DNA from: Lishizhenia tianjinensis
GTDB taxonomy: Bacteria; Bacteroidota; Bacteroidia; Flavobacteriales_D; Crocinitomicaceae
NCBI RefSeq assembly: GCF_900116425.1
Contig: NZ_FPAS01000004.1
Coordinates: 186,001-250,000, forward strand
Length of the DNA: 64,000 nucleotides
Reading direction: 5' to 3'
Shown here piece by piece: positions 6,957-15,794 of the stretch. The notes beneath the pieces are model-generated. The model saw only the letters and a list, made by a program, of their open reading frames with translations, did no database searches and had not been told where the DNA came from. Made by a program: the position numbers and the translations under genes. Each line of letters begins with the position of its first letter. The stretch's first letter is position 1.

Positions 6957-8207
6957 ATGTCTAAAATACTTATCAAGAATATCAAAAGTCTACTCCAAGC
7001 CGGAGAAGATTTACCAAGATACAAAGCAGGTGCGGAGATGGAAAACCTTCACACCATAGAAAATGCCTTTTTAGCCATAGAAGACGACCAGATTGTTGCC
7101 TACGGTAAAATGGAAGATTGGGGTGGAATTACCGATTGGAGAGATCTAGAGGTTATAGATGCCGACGGAAGAATGGTGATGCCCGCGTTTTGTGACTCTC
7201 ACACCCATGCCGTTTTCGCCAAAACAAGAGAAAGCGAGTTTGAAGATAGAATCAAAGGTTTAACCTATGAGGAAATCGCCTTAAAAGGTGGTGGAATTTT
7301 AAACTCTGCTCGTAAGCTACAAGAAATGGATGAGGAAGAATTGTTCCAAGATGCCATGCTTCGTTTGCAAGAAATGATGAGTTATGGTACAGGTGCCGTT
7401 GAAATCAAATCTGGATATGGTCTTACTGTAGACGCAGAGTTGAAAATGTTGCGCGTAATCAAACGTTTGAAGGAAGAGTCTCCCCTTACCATCAAAGCAA
7501 CTTTCTTGGGTGCACATGCCTACCCTCCAGAATTTAAAGAAAATCACCAAGGTTATATAGATTTAATCATCAACGAAATGCTACCTGTAATTGCCGAAGA
7601 AGGATTGGCAGATTACATCGATTGTTTCTGCGAGCGTAATTACTACTCCGTAGAAGAAATGAACCAAGTTTTGGAAGCGGGAATCAAATACGGTTTAACA
7701 CCTAAAGTTCACGTGAATCAATTCTCTATACAAGGTGGAGTGGCTGCTGCAGTTCAACACAATGCTCTATCTGTAGATCATTTGGAAGAAATTGATGACA
7801 AGGATATAGAAGCCTTAAAAGGAAGCGATTGCATGCCCACACTTTTACCGGGATGTTCTTTCTTCTTGTCTATTCCTTTTGGAGCAGGTAGAAAATTAAT
7901 CGACAATGGTTTACCTGTTGCTTTGGCTACAGACTTCAACCCAGGTTCATCTCCAAGTGGAAACATGCAGTTGTTAACTTCTTTTGCTTGTGTGAAAATG
8001 AAACTCACTCCCAATGAAGCATTAACGGCTACTACCTTAAATACGGCCTACGCTATGGGACTTGATCAAACACACGGTAGTATCACATTGGGTAAAAAAG
8101 CGAACTTGATAATTACCAAGCCTATGGAGAGTCCAGCCTTGATTCCTTATTCTTTTGGAGCAAACTCTGCAGAAACCATCATTATTAATGGAAAAAAAGT
8201 GAATTAA
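6957..8207 (+). CDS. hutI: Imidazolonepropionase
   Basis: A 416-residue metal-dependent amidohydrolase that opens 4-imidazolone-5-propionate to N-formimino-L-glutamate, the third step of histidine degradation. The metal site SHTHAVFAKTRE (His82, His84) with its substrate-binding Arg, a later VHVNQFS, SVDHLEEI and ATDFNPGSSPS are the HutI hallmarks. Length matches the family. The other hut genes are not in the window. It is cytosolic. Confidence 0.95.
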   Translation: MSKILIKNIKSLLQAGEDLPRYKAGAEMENLHTIENAFLAIEDDQIVAYGKMEDWGGITDWRDLEVIDADGRMVMPAFCDSHTHAVFAKTRESEFEDRIKGLTYEEIALKGGGILNSARKLQEMDEEELFQDAMLRLQEMMSYGTGAVEIKSGYGLTVDAELKMLRVIKRLKEESPLTIKATFLGAHAYPPEFKENHQGYIDLIINEMLPVIAEEGLADYIDCFCERNYYSVEEMNQVLEAGIKYGLTPKVHVNQFSIQGGVAAAVQHNALSVDHLEEIDDKDIEALKGSDCMPTLLPGCSFFLSIPFGAGRKLIDNGLPVALATDFNPGSSPSGNMQLLTSFACVKMKLTPNEALTATTLNTAYAMGLDQTHGSITLGKKANLIITKPMESPALIPYSFGANSAETIIINGKKVN

Positions 8208-8245
8208 TTATCATTCTTTAAGACACTGTTTGAGGAATTTACACT

Positions 8246-8282
8246 TTTAGGATTAAGATATTACTATTTTTGGACTCCTAAA
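8246..8282 (+). promoter_or_regulatory. metF promoter with flanking inverted repeat
   Basis: A -7 box TATTTTTG (8265-8272) lies 25 bases before the metF ATG. It is bracketed by TTTAGGA (8246-8252) and TCCTAAA (8276-8282), a perfect 7-base inverted repeat, so a dimeric repressor could cover the promoter. No SAM or cobalamin riboswitch is recognised in the 90-base gap. Confidence 0.4.
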
Positions 8283-8297
8283 GTTATTACCAAGTAA

Positions 8298-9248
8298 ATG
8301 AAAGTTATAGATCACATTAAGGAAGCGAAAGAGACTTTATTCTCTTTTGAAATTTTACCTCCATTAAAAGGTAAAAATGTACAGTCAATTTTTGACGGTA
8401 TAGACCCCTTGATGGAATTTAAACCAAAATTTATAAATGTAACTTACCACAGAGAAGAATACATTTATAAAGAAAGAGGTCAAGGTTTATTAGAAAAAAT
8501 AGCCATTCGTAAGCGTCCGGGTACTGTTGGTATTTGTGCTGCTATCATGAACAAATATCAGGTAGATGCAGTTCCCCATTTAATTTGTGGAGGATTTAGC
8601 AAAGAAGAAACTGAAAATGCCTTGATAGATTTACAATTCTTAGGCATAGACAATGTACTTGCTTTGAGAGGTGATTCTATTAAAACAGAAAGTTCTTTCC
8701 GTCCACACGAAAATGGACACAAATACGCGGTTGAATTAATCAACCAAATTACGGACATGAACAAGGGAACTTATTTGATGGATGACATCCAATTGGAACC
8801 TACCGATTTCTGTATAGGTGCAGCAGGCTATCCTGAAAAGCACTTTGAGGCCATGAATCTTTCTACGGATTTACAATACTTAAAACAAAAAGTAGAAGCG
8901 GGTGCTGAGTACATCGTTACTCAGATGTTTTTTGATAATAAGAAGTACTTTGACTTTGTAGAGGAATGTAAAAAGGCAGGTATTAACGTGCCTATTATTC
9001 CAGGTATCAAACCTTTGAAATCTATGAATCATATTTCTTTCTTACCCAAGTTCTTCCACATTGATTTCCCCGATGAATTATCGGCAGAATTGTTGAAGTG
9101 TAAAACAAACGATGACGTTCAAGCATTGGGTATAGAATGGGCAATCAATCAGTCAAAAGAATTGAAAAAGGCAGGAGTTCCTTGCATTCACTATTACACC
9201 ATGTCTAAATCAGATGACGTTAAACTCATCGCAAACGAAATATTTTAA
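8298..9248 (+). CDS. metF: Methylenetetrahydrofolate reductase
   Basis: A 316-residue FAD-dependent TIM-barrel enzyme that reduces 5,10-methylene-THF to 5-methyl-THF for methionine synthesis. Recognised from SFEILPPLKG (catalytic Glu), NVTYHRE, a VLALRGDS strand, CIGAAGYPEKH, and TQMFFDNKKYFDFVEECKKAG. Length is that of the bacterial enzyme. The next gene starts one base after its stop, so both share a transcript. Confidence 0.95.
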   Translation: MKVIDHIKEAKETLFSFEILPPLKGKNVQSIFDGIDPLMEFKPKFINVTYHREEYIYKERGQGLLEKIAIRKRPGTVGICAAIMNKYQVDAVPHLICGGFSKEETENALIDLQFLGIDNVLALRGDSIKTESSFRPHENGHKYAVELINQITDMNKGTYLMDDIQLEPTDFCIGAAGYPEKHFEAMNLSTDLQYLKQKVEAGAEYIVTQMFFDNKKYFDFVEECKKAGINVPIIPGIKPLKSMNHISFLPKFFHIDFPDELSAELLKCKTNDDVQALGIEWAINQSKELKKAGVPCIHYYTMSKSDDVKLIANEIF

Positions 9249-9249
9249 T

Positions 9250-9825
9250 ATGAAGTTAGTATCAACACTACTCTTAGGTTTATTCCTAAGTACAAGTCTA
9301 ATTGCACAAGAAGAGAAGAAAAACATTACCTCTGAAGATTTACCAGGAATGGACTCTTTAAATAATGTTGTAGTTGTAGGTCAAATTGATTTTCAACAAG
9401 ACTTGTTCGCTTTGGAAATAAACCTTACAACTCTTTTCAACCAGCACGGCATCAAAACAAAGTCGTCTTTAAATGTAGTTAAGCAAGGAGCGTCCGCTAC
9501 TTCCTTGGCAAATGACAGCATACAAAACCTTTTAAAGGAACAAGGATTTGATACCTATATGTTGATTTCTGTAAGGGGTTATGACAGAAAGTTCAAACCA
9601 TCAACAAATATTTTGTCTTTGAACAAAAACCTTACATCAGAACATTTATTTCCTTTATATAGGGATGACATTGTATCTGTAACTTTTGAAATTACATTCT
9701 ACAAGGATGGAGAACCGGTAGAGAATCGATTAATCAAAATTGGTACTGTTGGCTCACAAGAAAGTGTATTGAAAAAGCTCAATAAAAAGATGTCCAAACT
9801 CATAGAGAAAGAGTGGAAAGCATAA
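9250..9825 (+). CDS. Small secreted protein of unknown function
   Basis: A 191-residue protein with a signal peptide (MKLVSTLLLGLFLSTSLIAQ). The start at 9250, one base after metF, was chosen over an in-frame start inside metF because it puts the signal peptide at the N-terminus. The mature part is a mixed alpha/beta domain with no recognised motif and ends in a Lys-rich helix. It is probably periplasmic; it may be translationally coupled to metF, but no functional link to folate metabolism is seen. Confidence 0.7.
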   Translation: MKLVSTLLLGLFLSTSLIAQEEKKNITSEDLPGMDSLNNVVVVGQIDFQQDLFALEINLTTLFNQHGIKTKSSLNVVKQGASATSLANDSIQNLLKEQGFDTYMLISVRGYDRKFKPSTNILSLNKNLTSEHLFPLYRDDIVSVTFEITFYKDGEPVENRLIKIGTVGSQESVLKKLNKKMSKLIEKEWKA

Positions 9826-9859
9826 AAAAAGAGGTTGTCTGTACAGACAACCTCTTTTT
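9826..9859. terminator. Bidirectional terminator between convergent operons
   Basis: A near-perfect 34-base palindrome: AAAAAGAGGTTGTCTG is mirrored by CAGACAACCTCTTTTT, starting directly after the stop codon of the secreted protein. It serves metF on the plus strand and ribE-panC, converging from the right, on the minus strand. Confidence 0.9.
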
Positions 9860-9880
9860 GTTTTATCCTATGCTTAAAAG

Positions 9881-10459
9881 TTACCTCGCCATCATTTTAG
9901 CAACATACTTTCCTATGATATCAAATTCTAAGTTTGCTGTATCACCTACTTTAATATTTTTAAAACTCGTGTGTTCTAAAGTATAAGGAATGATACAAAC
10001 CGAAAATTCATTTTGCTTTGAATTCACAACGGTTAAACTCACACCATTCACCGTAACAGATCCTTTTTCTACCGTTACATCTCCACCTTCATAACGGAAG
10101 GTAAACATCCAGCTTCCATCTTGATCTTCGATAGCTATACATTTCGCTGTGGTATCTACGTGTCCTTGCACAATGTGGCCATCTAAACGACCATTCATTT
10201 GCATACAACGCTCTAGATTCACTTCACTTCCTTGTGTTAGTTCACCAAGGTTTGTTTTTTCCAGTGTTTCTTTAATAGCGGTAACAACATATTGGTCTTC
10301 TTTTATTTCGACCACCGTTAAACAACAACCATTGTGTGCTAAACTTTGGTCTATTTTCAATTCAGATGTAAAGGGACAACTTAAGGTAAAATGAACATTT
10401 TCACCTTCGTGCTCTATTTTCTTAACCTCTCCTAATGCTTCAACTATTCCTGTAAACAT
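9881..10459 (-). CDS. ribE: Riboflavin synthase, alpha chain
   Basis: A 192-residue enzyme that dismutates two 6,7-dimethyl-8-ribityllumazine molecules to riboflavin. It starts with the family signature MFTGIVEALG and has two repeated lumazine-binding barrels (residues ~1-90 and ~95-190), each with a GxVxxGSxVNLE or GSVTVNGVSLTV stretch; it acts as a trimer in the cytosol. It starts two bases after the panC stop, so panC-ribE form an operon. No FMN riboswitch is visible ahead of the operon. Confidence 0.95.
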   Translation of the reverse strand: MFTGIVEALGEVKKIEHEGENVHFTLSCPFTSELKIDQSLAHNGCCLTVVEIKEDQYVVTAIKETLEKTNLGELTQGSEVNLERCMQMNGRLDGHIVQGHVDTTAKCIAIEDQDGSWMFTFRYEGGDVTVEKGSVTVNGVSLTVVNSKQNEFSVCIIPYTLEHTSFKNIKVGDTANLEFDIIGKYVAKMMAR

Positions 10460-10461
10460 AA

Positions 10462-11301
10462 TTATATCAATTCCATGTTATCGATTAAACGAACATCTCC
10501 ACAATATGCAACCACACATGCCGTAGCTCCATCTATCCATTCGTCTGTCAAAGGTAATAGAGTTTCAGGGTTCACCACTTCTGCATACTCCAATTCTAAG
10601 GTACTTTGTCCTAAAGCGTCAATTAAATAAGCAAGCGTTGTTGTTGGGCTGTTTTCTTGCGCCATTTTTTTAGCTTGAATTAAGCTCTGATAAATCACCA
10701 ACGCTTCCTTCTTCTGAGCTTCATTTAAGCGGAGGTTTCTACTCGACATCGCCAATCCACCCTCTTCACGCACGGTATCACAGGCAATTATCTCTACGCC
10801 TAAATTCAGCTTTTTAGTCATAGCCCTAATTACAGCTACCTGTTGAAAGTCTTTCCTTCCAAAATACGCTTTGTTGGGTTGTACTATATCAAACAATCGT
10901 GAAACAACATTTACCACCCCATCGAAGTGTCCAGGTCTATACTTACCTTCCATTACTTCATCTACGGGAGATAGGTCTAGGTGTAAAGTTTGGTACTGCG
11001 CCGGATAGATGTCTTCCACTTCAGGTAGAAACATCACATCACATCCATTTTGCTCAAGCAGATCTGCATCTTTTTGAGGCATACGAGGATATTTTTCTAA
11101 ATCAGAGGGATTATTAAACTGAGTTGGATTAACAAATACGGATGCAACGACTATGTCACATTCTTGTTTTGCAGCTTTCAAGAGACTCAAATGTCCTTCA
11201 TGCAACGCGCCCATGGTAGGCACAAAACCAATTTTTTTATTCGCTTCCTTGTAAGGTGTTAGGAAGGATTGTAAATCGGAAACACGCTTGTAAATTACCA
11301 C
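10462..11301 (-). CDS. panC: Pantothenate synthetase
   Basis: A 279-residue enzyme joining pantoate and beta-alanine with ATP to give pantothenate. Motifs: PTMGALHEGH (HIGH-type nucleotide site, ~27-36), FVNPTQF, GHFDGVV, FGRKDFQQ and SSRNLRL (KMSKS-like). The start is GTG at 11301; there is no ATG nearby. It is the first gene of panC-ribE and is divergent from the glycogen-synthase-like gene. No panD is found in the window. Confidence 0.95.
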   Translation of the reverse strand: MVIYKRVSDLQSFLTPYKEANKKIGFVPTMGALHEGHLSLLKAAKQECDIVVASVFVNPTQFNNPSDLEKYPRMPQKDADLLEQNGCDVMFLPEVEDIYPAQYQTLHLDLSPVDEVMEGKYRPGHFDGVVNVVSRLFDIVQPNKAYFGRKDFQQVAVIRAMTKKLNLGVEIIACDTVREEGGLAMSSRNLRLNEAQKKEALVIYQSLIQAKKMAQENSPTTTLAYLIDALGQSTLELEYAEVVNPETLLPLTDEWIDGATACVVAYCGDVRLIDNMELI

Positions 11302-11333
11302 GTAATTAAGTATTTAGAATATGTGCAAACGGA

Positions 11334-11341
11334 CAAATCTA
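11334..11341 (-). promoter_or_regulatory. -7 box of the panC-ribE promoter
   Basis: Minus-strand TAGATTTG fits TAnnTTTG, 32 bases before the panC start. It lies back to back with the promoter of the divergent gene. Confidence 0.5.
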
Positions 11342-11350
11342 TTCTTTTTT

Positions 11351-11382
11351 GTTGAAATTACCCTTTTTTTTATATATTTTTG
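11351..11382 (+). promoter_or_regulatory. Promoter of the glycogen-synthase-like gene
   Basis: GTTG at 11351-11354 and TATTTTTG at 11375-11382, separated by 20 bases, give one of the best matches in the window to the Bacteroidota housekeeping promoter. The expected start of transcription (~11389) is 20 bases before the ATG at 11409 and rules out the upstream in-frame start at 11349. Confidence 0.65.
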
Positions 11383-11408
11383 TACTGAAATTTACGAATT
11401 TACTCTAT

Positions 11409-12230
11409 ATGGAGAAGAAAAGAATCCTATTTGTATCGCAAGAAATTGCCCCGTTCCTACCAAAATCTGAACTTTCAAAAACAGCAAGAAAACTACCGCA
11501 AGGTACACAAGAAAACGGAAAAGAAATCCGTGTTTTCATGCCTCGTTTTGGGACAATTAATGAGAGAAGACACCAGTTACACGAAGTGATTCGTTTATCA
11601 GGAATGAATTTAATCATCGACGATCAGGATCACCCGTTAATTATTAAAGTAGCGTCTATACCGACTGCAAGAATGCAGGTGTACTTTATAGACAACGAAG
11701 AATATTTCAAAAGAAAATCTGTTTTCACAAACGACAAAGACGAGTATCACGAAGATAATGATGAGCGTTCTATGTTCTTTTGTAGAGGAGTTTTGGAAAC
11801 CGTTAAAAAGTTGGGTTGGAAACCAGATGTGATTCACTGTCACGGATGGATGACATCATTAATGCCAATGTACATCAAGGATGTATACGCGAACGATCCT
11901 CACTTTGCTGATGCTAAAGTTGTTTACTCTTTATACGACAATGAGTTTAACAAAAATTGGGATGCAAGATTCGAAGAAAAGCTTAAATTTGAAGGCTTTG
12001 GAGATGACCTTATTGATAAAATCAAGACGGGTGACTTCAACAGTTTGAACAAAGCTGCCATCGAATATTCTGACGGAGTTGTATTAGGAAGTGAAACTTT
12101 AAGTGGAGAGTTAACAGAAGCATACGAAAATGCAAACTGCCACAAATTAGATTACCAACCTGAAGAAATACAAGCAAAATCTGTATCAGAATTCTTTGAC
12201 AAAGTTATAGAAGAAGAAGTATTGATATAA
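11409..12230 (+). CDS. Stand-alone glycogen/starch synthase N-terminal-like domain
   Basis: A 273-residue protein related to the N-terminal Rossmann half of GT5 glycogen synthases (ILFVSQEIAPFLP, FMPRFGTINERRHQLHEVIRLSG, PDVIHCHGWMTSLMP). Bacterial GlgA is ~470 residues with two lobes; here the whole C-terminal lobe is missing. The ADP-glucose KxGG loop that should follow the first strand is replaced by KSELSKTARKLP. Similar half-length proteins beside panC and DUF4270/glmS genes are, as I recall, common in Bacteroidota, so it is not a local truncation. Catalytic glycogen synthesis is doubtful. The stop overlaps the next start (TAATG). Confidence 0.8.
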   Translation: MEKKRILFVSQEIAPFLPKSELSKTARKLPQGTQENGKEIRVFMPRFGTINERRHQLHEVIRLSGMNLIIDDQDHPLIIKVASIPTARMQVYFIDNEEYFKRKSVFTNDKDEYHEDNDERSMFFCRGVLETVKKLGWKPDVIHCHGWMTSLMPMYIKDVYANDPHFADAKVVYSLYDNEFNKNWDARFEEKLKFEGFGDDLIDKIKTGDFNSLNKAAIEYSDGVVLGSETLSGELTEAYENANCHKLDYQPEEIQAKSVSEFFDKVIEEEVLI

Positions 12231-13561
12231 TGAAGAAAATAAACATTTCAACTTATAAATCGTGGCGAGAAGTAAATCTACTTCTCGCTACTTTTTTATG
12301 CCTAGGCTTATTGGCCGTTTCTTGTAAGAAAAAAGATAATTTACTCGGTACAAGTGTTCTACCAGACGGTACTACTTTGAGCACCAGCGGAATTGACACT
12401 TTCTCTTTGTACACTTATAGTGTAAGTGAAGACTCTGTTTCATCTTTACACCCCAACTATAATCTTTTAGGAAGTTACATAGACCCTGTTTTTGGATCTG
12501 TAGATGCCTCTTTCTATACGCAAGTAGACATCTCTAACTTGAATCCAACTTTTGGTAATGATATCAAAATAGACTCTATGGTCTTTTCTATGGTCTACGG
12601 TGGTTACTACGGTAATTTAGATGAACAAACCGTTGAGATTTATCAGGTAACTGAAGACATGGATTTAGCAAACGACGAGACTTACTACGGGTTTAGTACT
12701 TTGAATTACGATCCTACCAACTTAGTTACACCGAATACGGGAACATTCACACCTACTCCTGAGACGCCATCGGTAGTAGACGGTGACACTGTTACCCCGC
12801 AATTGCGTGTTCACATGGACACAAATTTTGCCAGAACTTTAATTGATGAAGCCAAAAACGGGACTTCTTTCTCTTCATCAGAAAGCTTCAAAGATTACCT
12901 CAAAGGTTTTTACATTAAAACAAACAATCCTACACAGAGTGTAGATGAAGGGGGTATTCTTTACTTTTCCAACACTAACGCGGCGTCTTTAATTACCATT
13001 TACTACCGTGAAATGGTGAATGGTTCATATGAAACCTTCTCCTACACCTTTTTGATATCATCAGATGAAATTGATTTCAATCACTTTGAATCTGATCAAA
13101 CAGGTACAAACGTGGAAAATGTAATTTCAAACCCTTCTGCTGGATTAAATCAATTTTACGCTCAAGCATTCACTACACGTGCTAAAATTGATATACCTTC
13201 ATTAAGTGATATACCCTACGGAGCTATAGTGCAACAGGCAACACTGACATTACCAGTATCGTACTACACAACAGATTTAAAAAATCCAAGTCTGTTTTTA
13301 AGTTCAATTTCAGACTTAGGTTTAGCCAATGAAGAACTATCCGCTATTGCTAGCACTGTTACTTACGACGATGCCACAAAAGCGTACACGATCGATTTAA
13401 GGACTTACATACAAAAAATCATTACGGGTGAATACGAGAATAATGGAATATTAATTTCTCCATCTTTCTTCAATACAACCGCTGAACGTATTATTTTTAA
13501 CGGTCCGAATACGACTAATAAGAAAAAGCCTACGCTAAATATACTATTAACAGATAATTAG
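12230..13561 (+). CDS. DUF4270 family lipoprotein
   Basis: A 443-residue protein with a lipoprotein signal (hydrophobic 17-31, lipid Cys32 in AVSCKKKD). The mature part is rich in Ser, Thr and Tyr and predicted all-beta: GTSVLPDG near the start, a LLGSYIDPVFGSVDASFYTQ block and the closing TLNILL strand are typical of DUF4270. The function of this family is not known; it is probably on the outer membrane. The first base of its ATG is the last base of the preceding stop, so translation is coupled, and it lies between the GT5-like gene and glmS, a conserved neighbourhood in this phylum as I recall it. Confidence 0.85.
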   Translation: MKKINISTYKSWREVNLLLATFLCLGLLAVSCKKKDNLLGTSVLPDGTTLSTSGIDTFSLYTYSVSEDSVSSLHPNYNLLGSYIDPVFGSVDASFYTQVDISNLNPTFGNDIKIDSMVFSMVYGGYYGNLDEQTVEIYQVTEDMDLANDETYYGFSTLNYDPTNLVTPNTGTFTPTPETPSVVDGDTVTPQLRVHMDTNFARTLIDEAKNGTSFSSSESFKDYLKGFYIKTNNPTQSVDEGGILYFSNTNAASLITIYYREMVNGSYETFSYTFLISSDEIDFNHFESDQTGTNVENVISNPSAGLNQFYAQAFTTRAKIDIPSLSDIPYGAIVQQATLTLPVSYYTTDLKNPSLFLSSISDLGLANEELSAIASTVTYDDATKAYTIDLRTYIQKIITGEYENNGILISPSFFNTTAERIIFNGPNTTNKKKPTLNILLTDN

Positions 13562-13573
13562 AATAATACTACA

Positions 13574-13601
13574 TTCGGTATGACTTAAACCCTTATTTTT
13601 G
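13574..13601 (+). promoter_or_regulatory. Probable glmS promoter
   Basis: TATTTTTG (13594-13601) matches the -7 box; a TTCG at 13574-13577 could be a weak -33 element at 16-base spacing. The box is 36 bases before the glmS ATG, so glmS may be transcribed independently of the DUF4270 gene. No glmS ribozyme is seen. Confidence 0.45.
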
Positions 13602-13636
13602 TCGAGCCGAAAATAAATACTGAAATACGAAAGACT

Positions 13637-15481
13637 ATGTGTGGAATCGTTGCCTACATCGGAGCAAAAGAAGCATACCCTATTGTTGTTAAAGGTCTTA
13701 AAAGACTAGAATACCGTGGGTACGACAGTGCAGGTGTTGCTCTATTTAACAATGGAGAAATAAATCTTTATAAGAAACAAGGAAAAGTAAGCAATTTAGA
13801 AGAGTTTGCTGAGGGGAGAGATAAGTCAGGACACATAGGAATTGGCCACACGAGATGGGCAACTCACGGTGAACCTAACGACGTTAATGCGCACCCTCAC
13901 CTTTCTGGTGATGGACAAATTGCCTTGATTCACAACGGAATTATAGAGAACTACGAAAGTTTAAAAACTGAATTAGAATCTAGAGGTCATGTTTTCAAAA
14001 GTGAAACAGACACTGAGGTTTTAGTTCACCTTATAGAAGAAATTCAAAAAAATCAATCTTTAAGCTTACCTGAAGCCGTTCGTGTAACCCTAACTTATGT
14101 TGTTGGTGCTTACGCGATCGTTGTAATGGATAAAAACAATCCCAGACAATTGATTGCTGCTCGTAAGAGTAGTCCATTAGTAATAGGTATAGGTAAAGAA
14201 GACGATTACTACTTGGCATCTGATGCAACACCTATTGTGGAATACACAAAGAACGTTGTATACATGGATGACGAAGAGATTGCCATCTTGGACTTGGATT
14301 CAGGAATGAAATTGGTAGATATTGCCAACCAAGAGAAAACACCTTACATCCAAGAATTGGAGTTACACCTTGAGGAATTAGAAAAAGGTGGATACGAGCA
14401 CTTCATGTTGAAGGAAATTCATGAACAACCAAGATCTATTCAAGATTGTTTCAGAGGTCGTTTAAATGCCAAAGATGGTTGGGTTCAACTGGGAGGTATC
14501 AAAGATCATATTGAAAAGATAGGAAAAGCGAAACGTATAATATTTGTTGCTTGTGGAACTTCATGGCACGCTGCTTTGGTTGGAGAATACTTATTCGAAG
14601 ACTTAGCACGCATTCCGGTTGAGGTTGAATATGCATCAGAGTTTAGATACAGAAACCCTATTATTGGTGAAGACGATATCGTTATTGCCATTTCACAATC
14701 AGGAGAAACTGCAGATACATTGGCAGCCTTAGATATTGCGAAAAAGAAAGGTGCAACTACGTTAGGTATTTGTAATGTTGTAGGATCTTCTATTTCAAGA
14801 GTTACCGATGCTGGTTCTTATACACATGCTGGTCCGGAGATAGGTGTTGCTTCTACAAAAGCATTTACTGCACAAGTTACCGTTCTTACTTTAATGGCAC
14901 TTTCAATTGCAAAAGAAAGAGCTACGATGAGTGAGTCACAGTTTAGAACCATCTTAACTGAATTGGAGCAAATTCCAAACAAAGTAAGCAAGGTTTTAGA
15001 GCAAAACGATTTAATCGAGCACATTTCTGACGTTTACCAAAACGCAAATAATGCCCTTTACTTAGGTAGAGGAAGTTCTTTCCCAGTAGCTTTAGAAGGA
15101 GCCTTGAAGCTGAAAGAAATTTCTTACATCCACGCTGAGGGTTATCCAGCTGCAGAGATGAAGCACGGACCTATAGCTTTAATTGATGAAGAAATGCCTG
15201 TTTTTGTTATTGCTACACAGGGTACATCTTACGAAAAAGTTGTAAGTAATATCCAAGAAGTTAAAGCGAGAAAAGGAAAAATTATTGCCATCGTTACTGA
15301 AGGTGATACACAAGTGAAAGCTATGGCTGATCATGTAATCGAAATTCCTGATACGGATGAAAACTTAGTACCTTTATTGGCTACAATTCCACTTCAATTA
15401 TTAAGCTACCATGTAGCTGTAATGAGAGGCTGTAACGTAGACCAACCGAGGAACTTAGCGAAGTCAGTAACTGTTGAATAA
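13637..15481 (+). CDS. glmS: Glutamine--fructose-6-phosphate aminotransferase
   Basis: A 614-residue enzyme that makes glucosamine-6-phosphate, the first step toward UDP-GlcNAc. The N-terminal glutaminase domain begins at the catalytic Cys2 (MCGIVAYIG) and contains GHTRWATHG and HNGIIEN; two SIS isomerase domains follow (VACGTSWHA, ISQSGETADT, LGRGSSFPVALEGALKLKE), ending in the family's NLAKSVTVE tail. Full length, cytosolic, with a strong terminator after it. Confidence 0.97.
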   Translation: MCGIVAYIGAKEAYPIVVKGLKRLEYRGYDSAGVALFNNGEINLYKKQGKVSNLEEFAEGRDKSGHIGIGHTRWATHGEPNDVNAHPHLSGDGQIALIHNGIIENYESLKTELESRGHVFKSETDTEVLVHLIEEIQKNQSLSLPEAVRVTLTYVVGAYAIVVMDKNNPRQLIAARKSSPLVIGIGKEDDYYLASDATPIVEYTKNVVYMDDEEIAILDLDSGMKLVDIANQEKTPYIQELELHLEELEKGGYEHFMLKEIHEQPRSIQDCFRGRLNAKDGWVQLGGIKDHIEKIGKAKRIIFVACGTSWHAALVGEYLFEDLARIPVEVEYASEFRYRNPIIGEDDIVIAISQSGETADTLAALDIAKKKGATTLGICNVVGSSISRVTDAGSYTHAGPEIGVASTKAFTAQVTVLTLMALSIAKERATMSESQFRTILTELEQIPNKVSKVLEQNDLIEHISDVYQNANNALYLGRGSSFPVALEGALKLKEISYIHAEGYPAAEMKHGPIALIDEEMPVFVIATQGTSYEKVVSNIQEVKARKGKIIAIVTEGDTQVKAMADHVIEIPDTDENLVPLLATIPLQLLSYHVAVMRGCNVDQPRNLAKSVTVE

Positions 15482-15496
15482 TTCACAAAAACATAT

Positions 15497-15536
15497 AAAA
15501 AAAAAGCCCTGGTAAAATTACCGGGGCTTTTTTTTT
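15497..15536 (+). terminator. glmS terminator
   Basis: A-run, then AGCCCTGGTAA and TTACCGGGGCT pairing across a short loop, then a run of nine T. A strong rho-independent terminator 15 bases after glmS. Confidence 0.9.
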
Positions 15537-15639
15537 AACAATTTTCCAACCCTTTTCCAACACACCTCGTCTTTATAGGAGAATGTGATATTAGAATAGT
15601 TTTCAATTCGCATTTTGGTTTTATTTTCCTTGCAGGCAA

Positions 15640-15731
15640 CTGAACGAAGCTTCTACCATAGATATAACAACAGTTTCTATAGCAGCGTTCAGAGCTTATT
15701 TTTAAAACTGCTACTTATAAAGGGTAGTTTT
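15640..15731 (+). ncRNA. Candidate structured RNA between glmS and sod
   Basis: The 200 bases after the glmS terminator hold no ORF that looks real, but have two stem-loops in a row. Hairpin 1 is CTGAACG/CGTTCAG (15640-15646, 15686-15692) with an inner ATAGA/TCTAT stem. Hairpin 2 is AAAACT/AGTTTT with an inner TAC/GTA (15704-15731). The strong terminator at 15741-15770 follows on the same strand. This order is what a small RNA would show, but no known RNA family is recognised and no promoter is clear. The rest of 15541-15639 shows nothing. Confidence 0.25.
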
Positions 15732-15740
15732 ATGAAATTA

Positions 15741-15770
15741 AAAAACCTCTTCTTTTCAGAAGAGGTTTTT
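15741..15770. terminator. Bidirectional terminator (sod; candidate RNA)
   Basis: A 13-base-pair stem AAAAACCTCTTCT/AGAAGAGGTTTTT with a 4-base loop, flanked by A and T runs on the two sides. It ends the superoxide dismutase transcript on the minus strand and any plus-strand transcript from 15640 onward. Confidence 0.9.
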
Positions 15771-15794
15771 AACTTTTACGTAAGTTCTATCTGC

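Noticed and set aside
8208-8297. SAM-type riboswitch before metF
   Set aside because: No conserved SAM-I, SAM-II or SAH core or pseudoknot could be recognised; the region is explained by a promoter and an inverted repeat.
11302-11408. FMN riboswitch ahead of panC-ribE
   Set aside because: The gap is ~100 bases, very AT-rich and occupied by two back-to-back promoters; the multi-stem RFN core is absent.
11349-11408. Longer start for the glycogen-synthase-like protein
   Set aside because: It precedes the best promoter match in the region, and the hydrophobic extension is not expected of a cytosolic GT5 domain.
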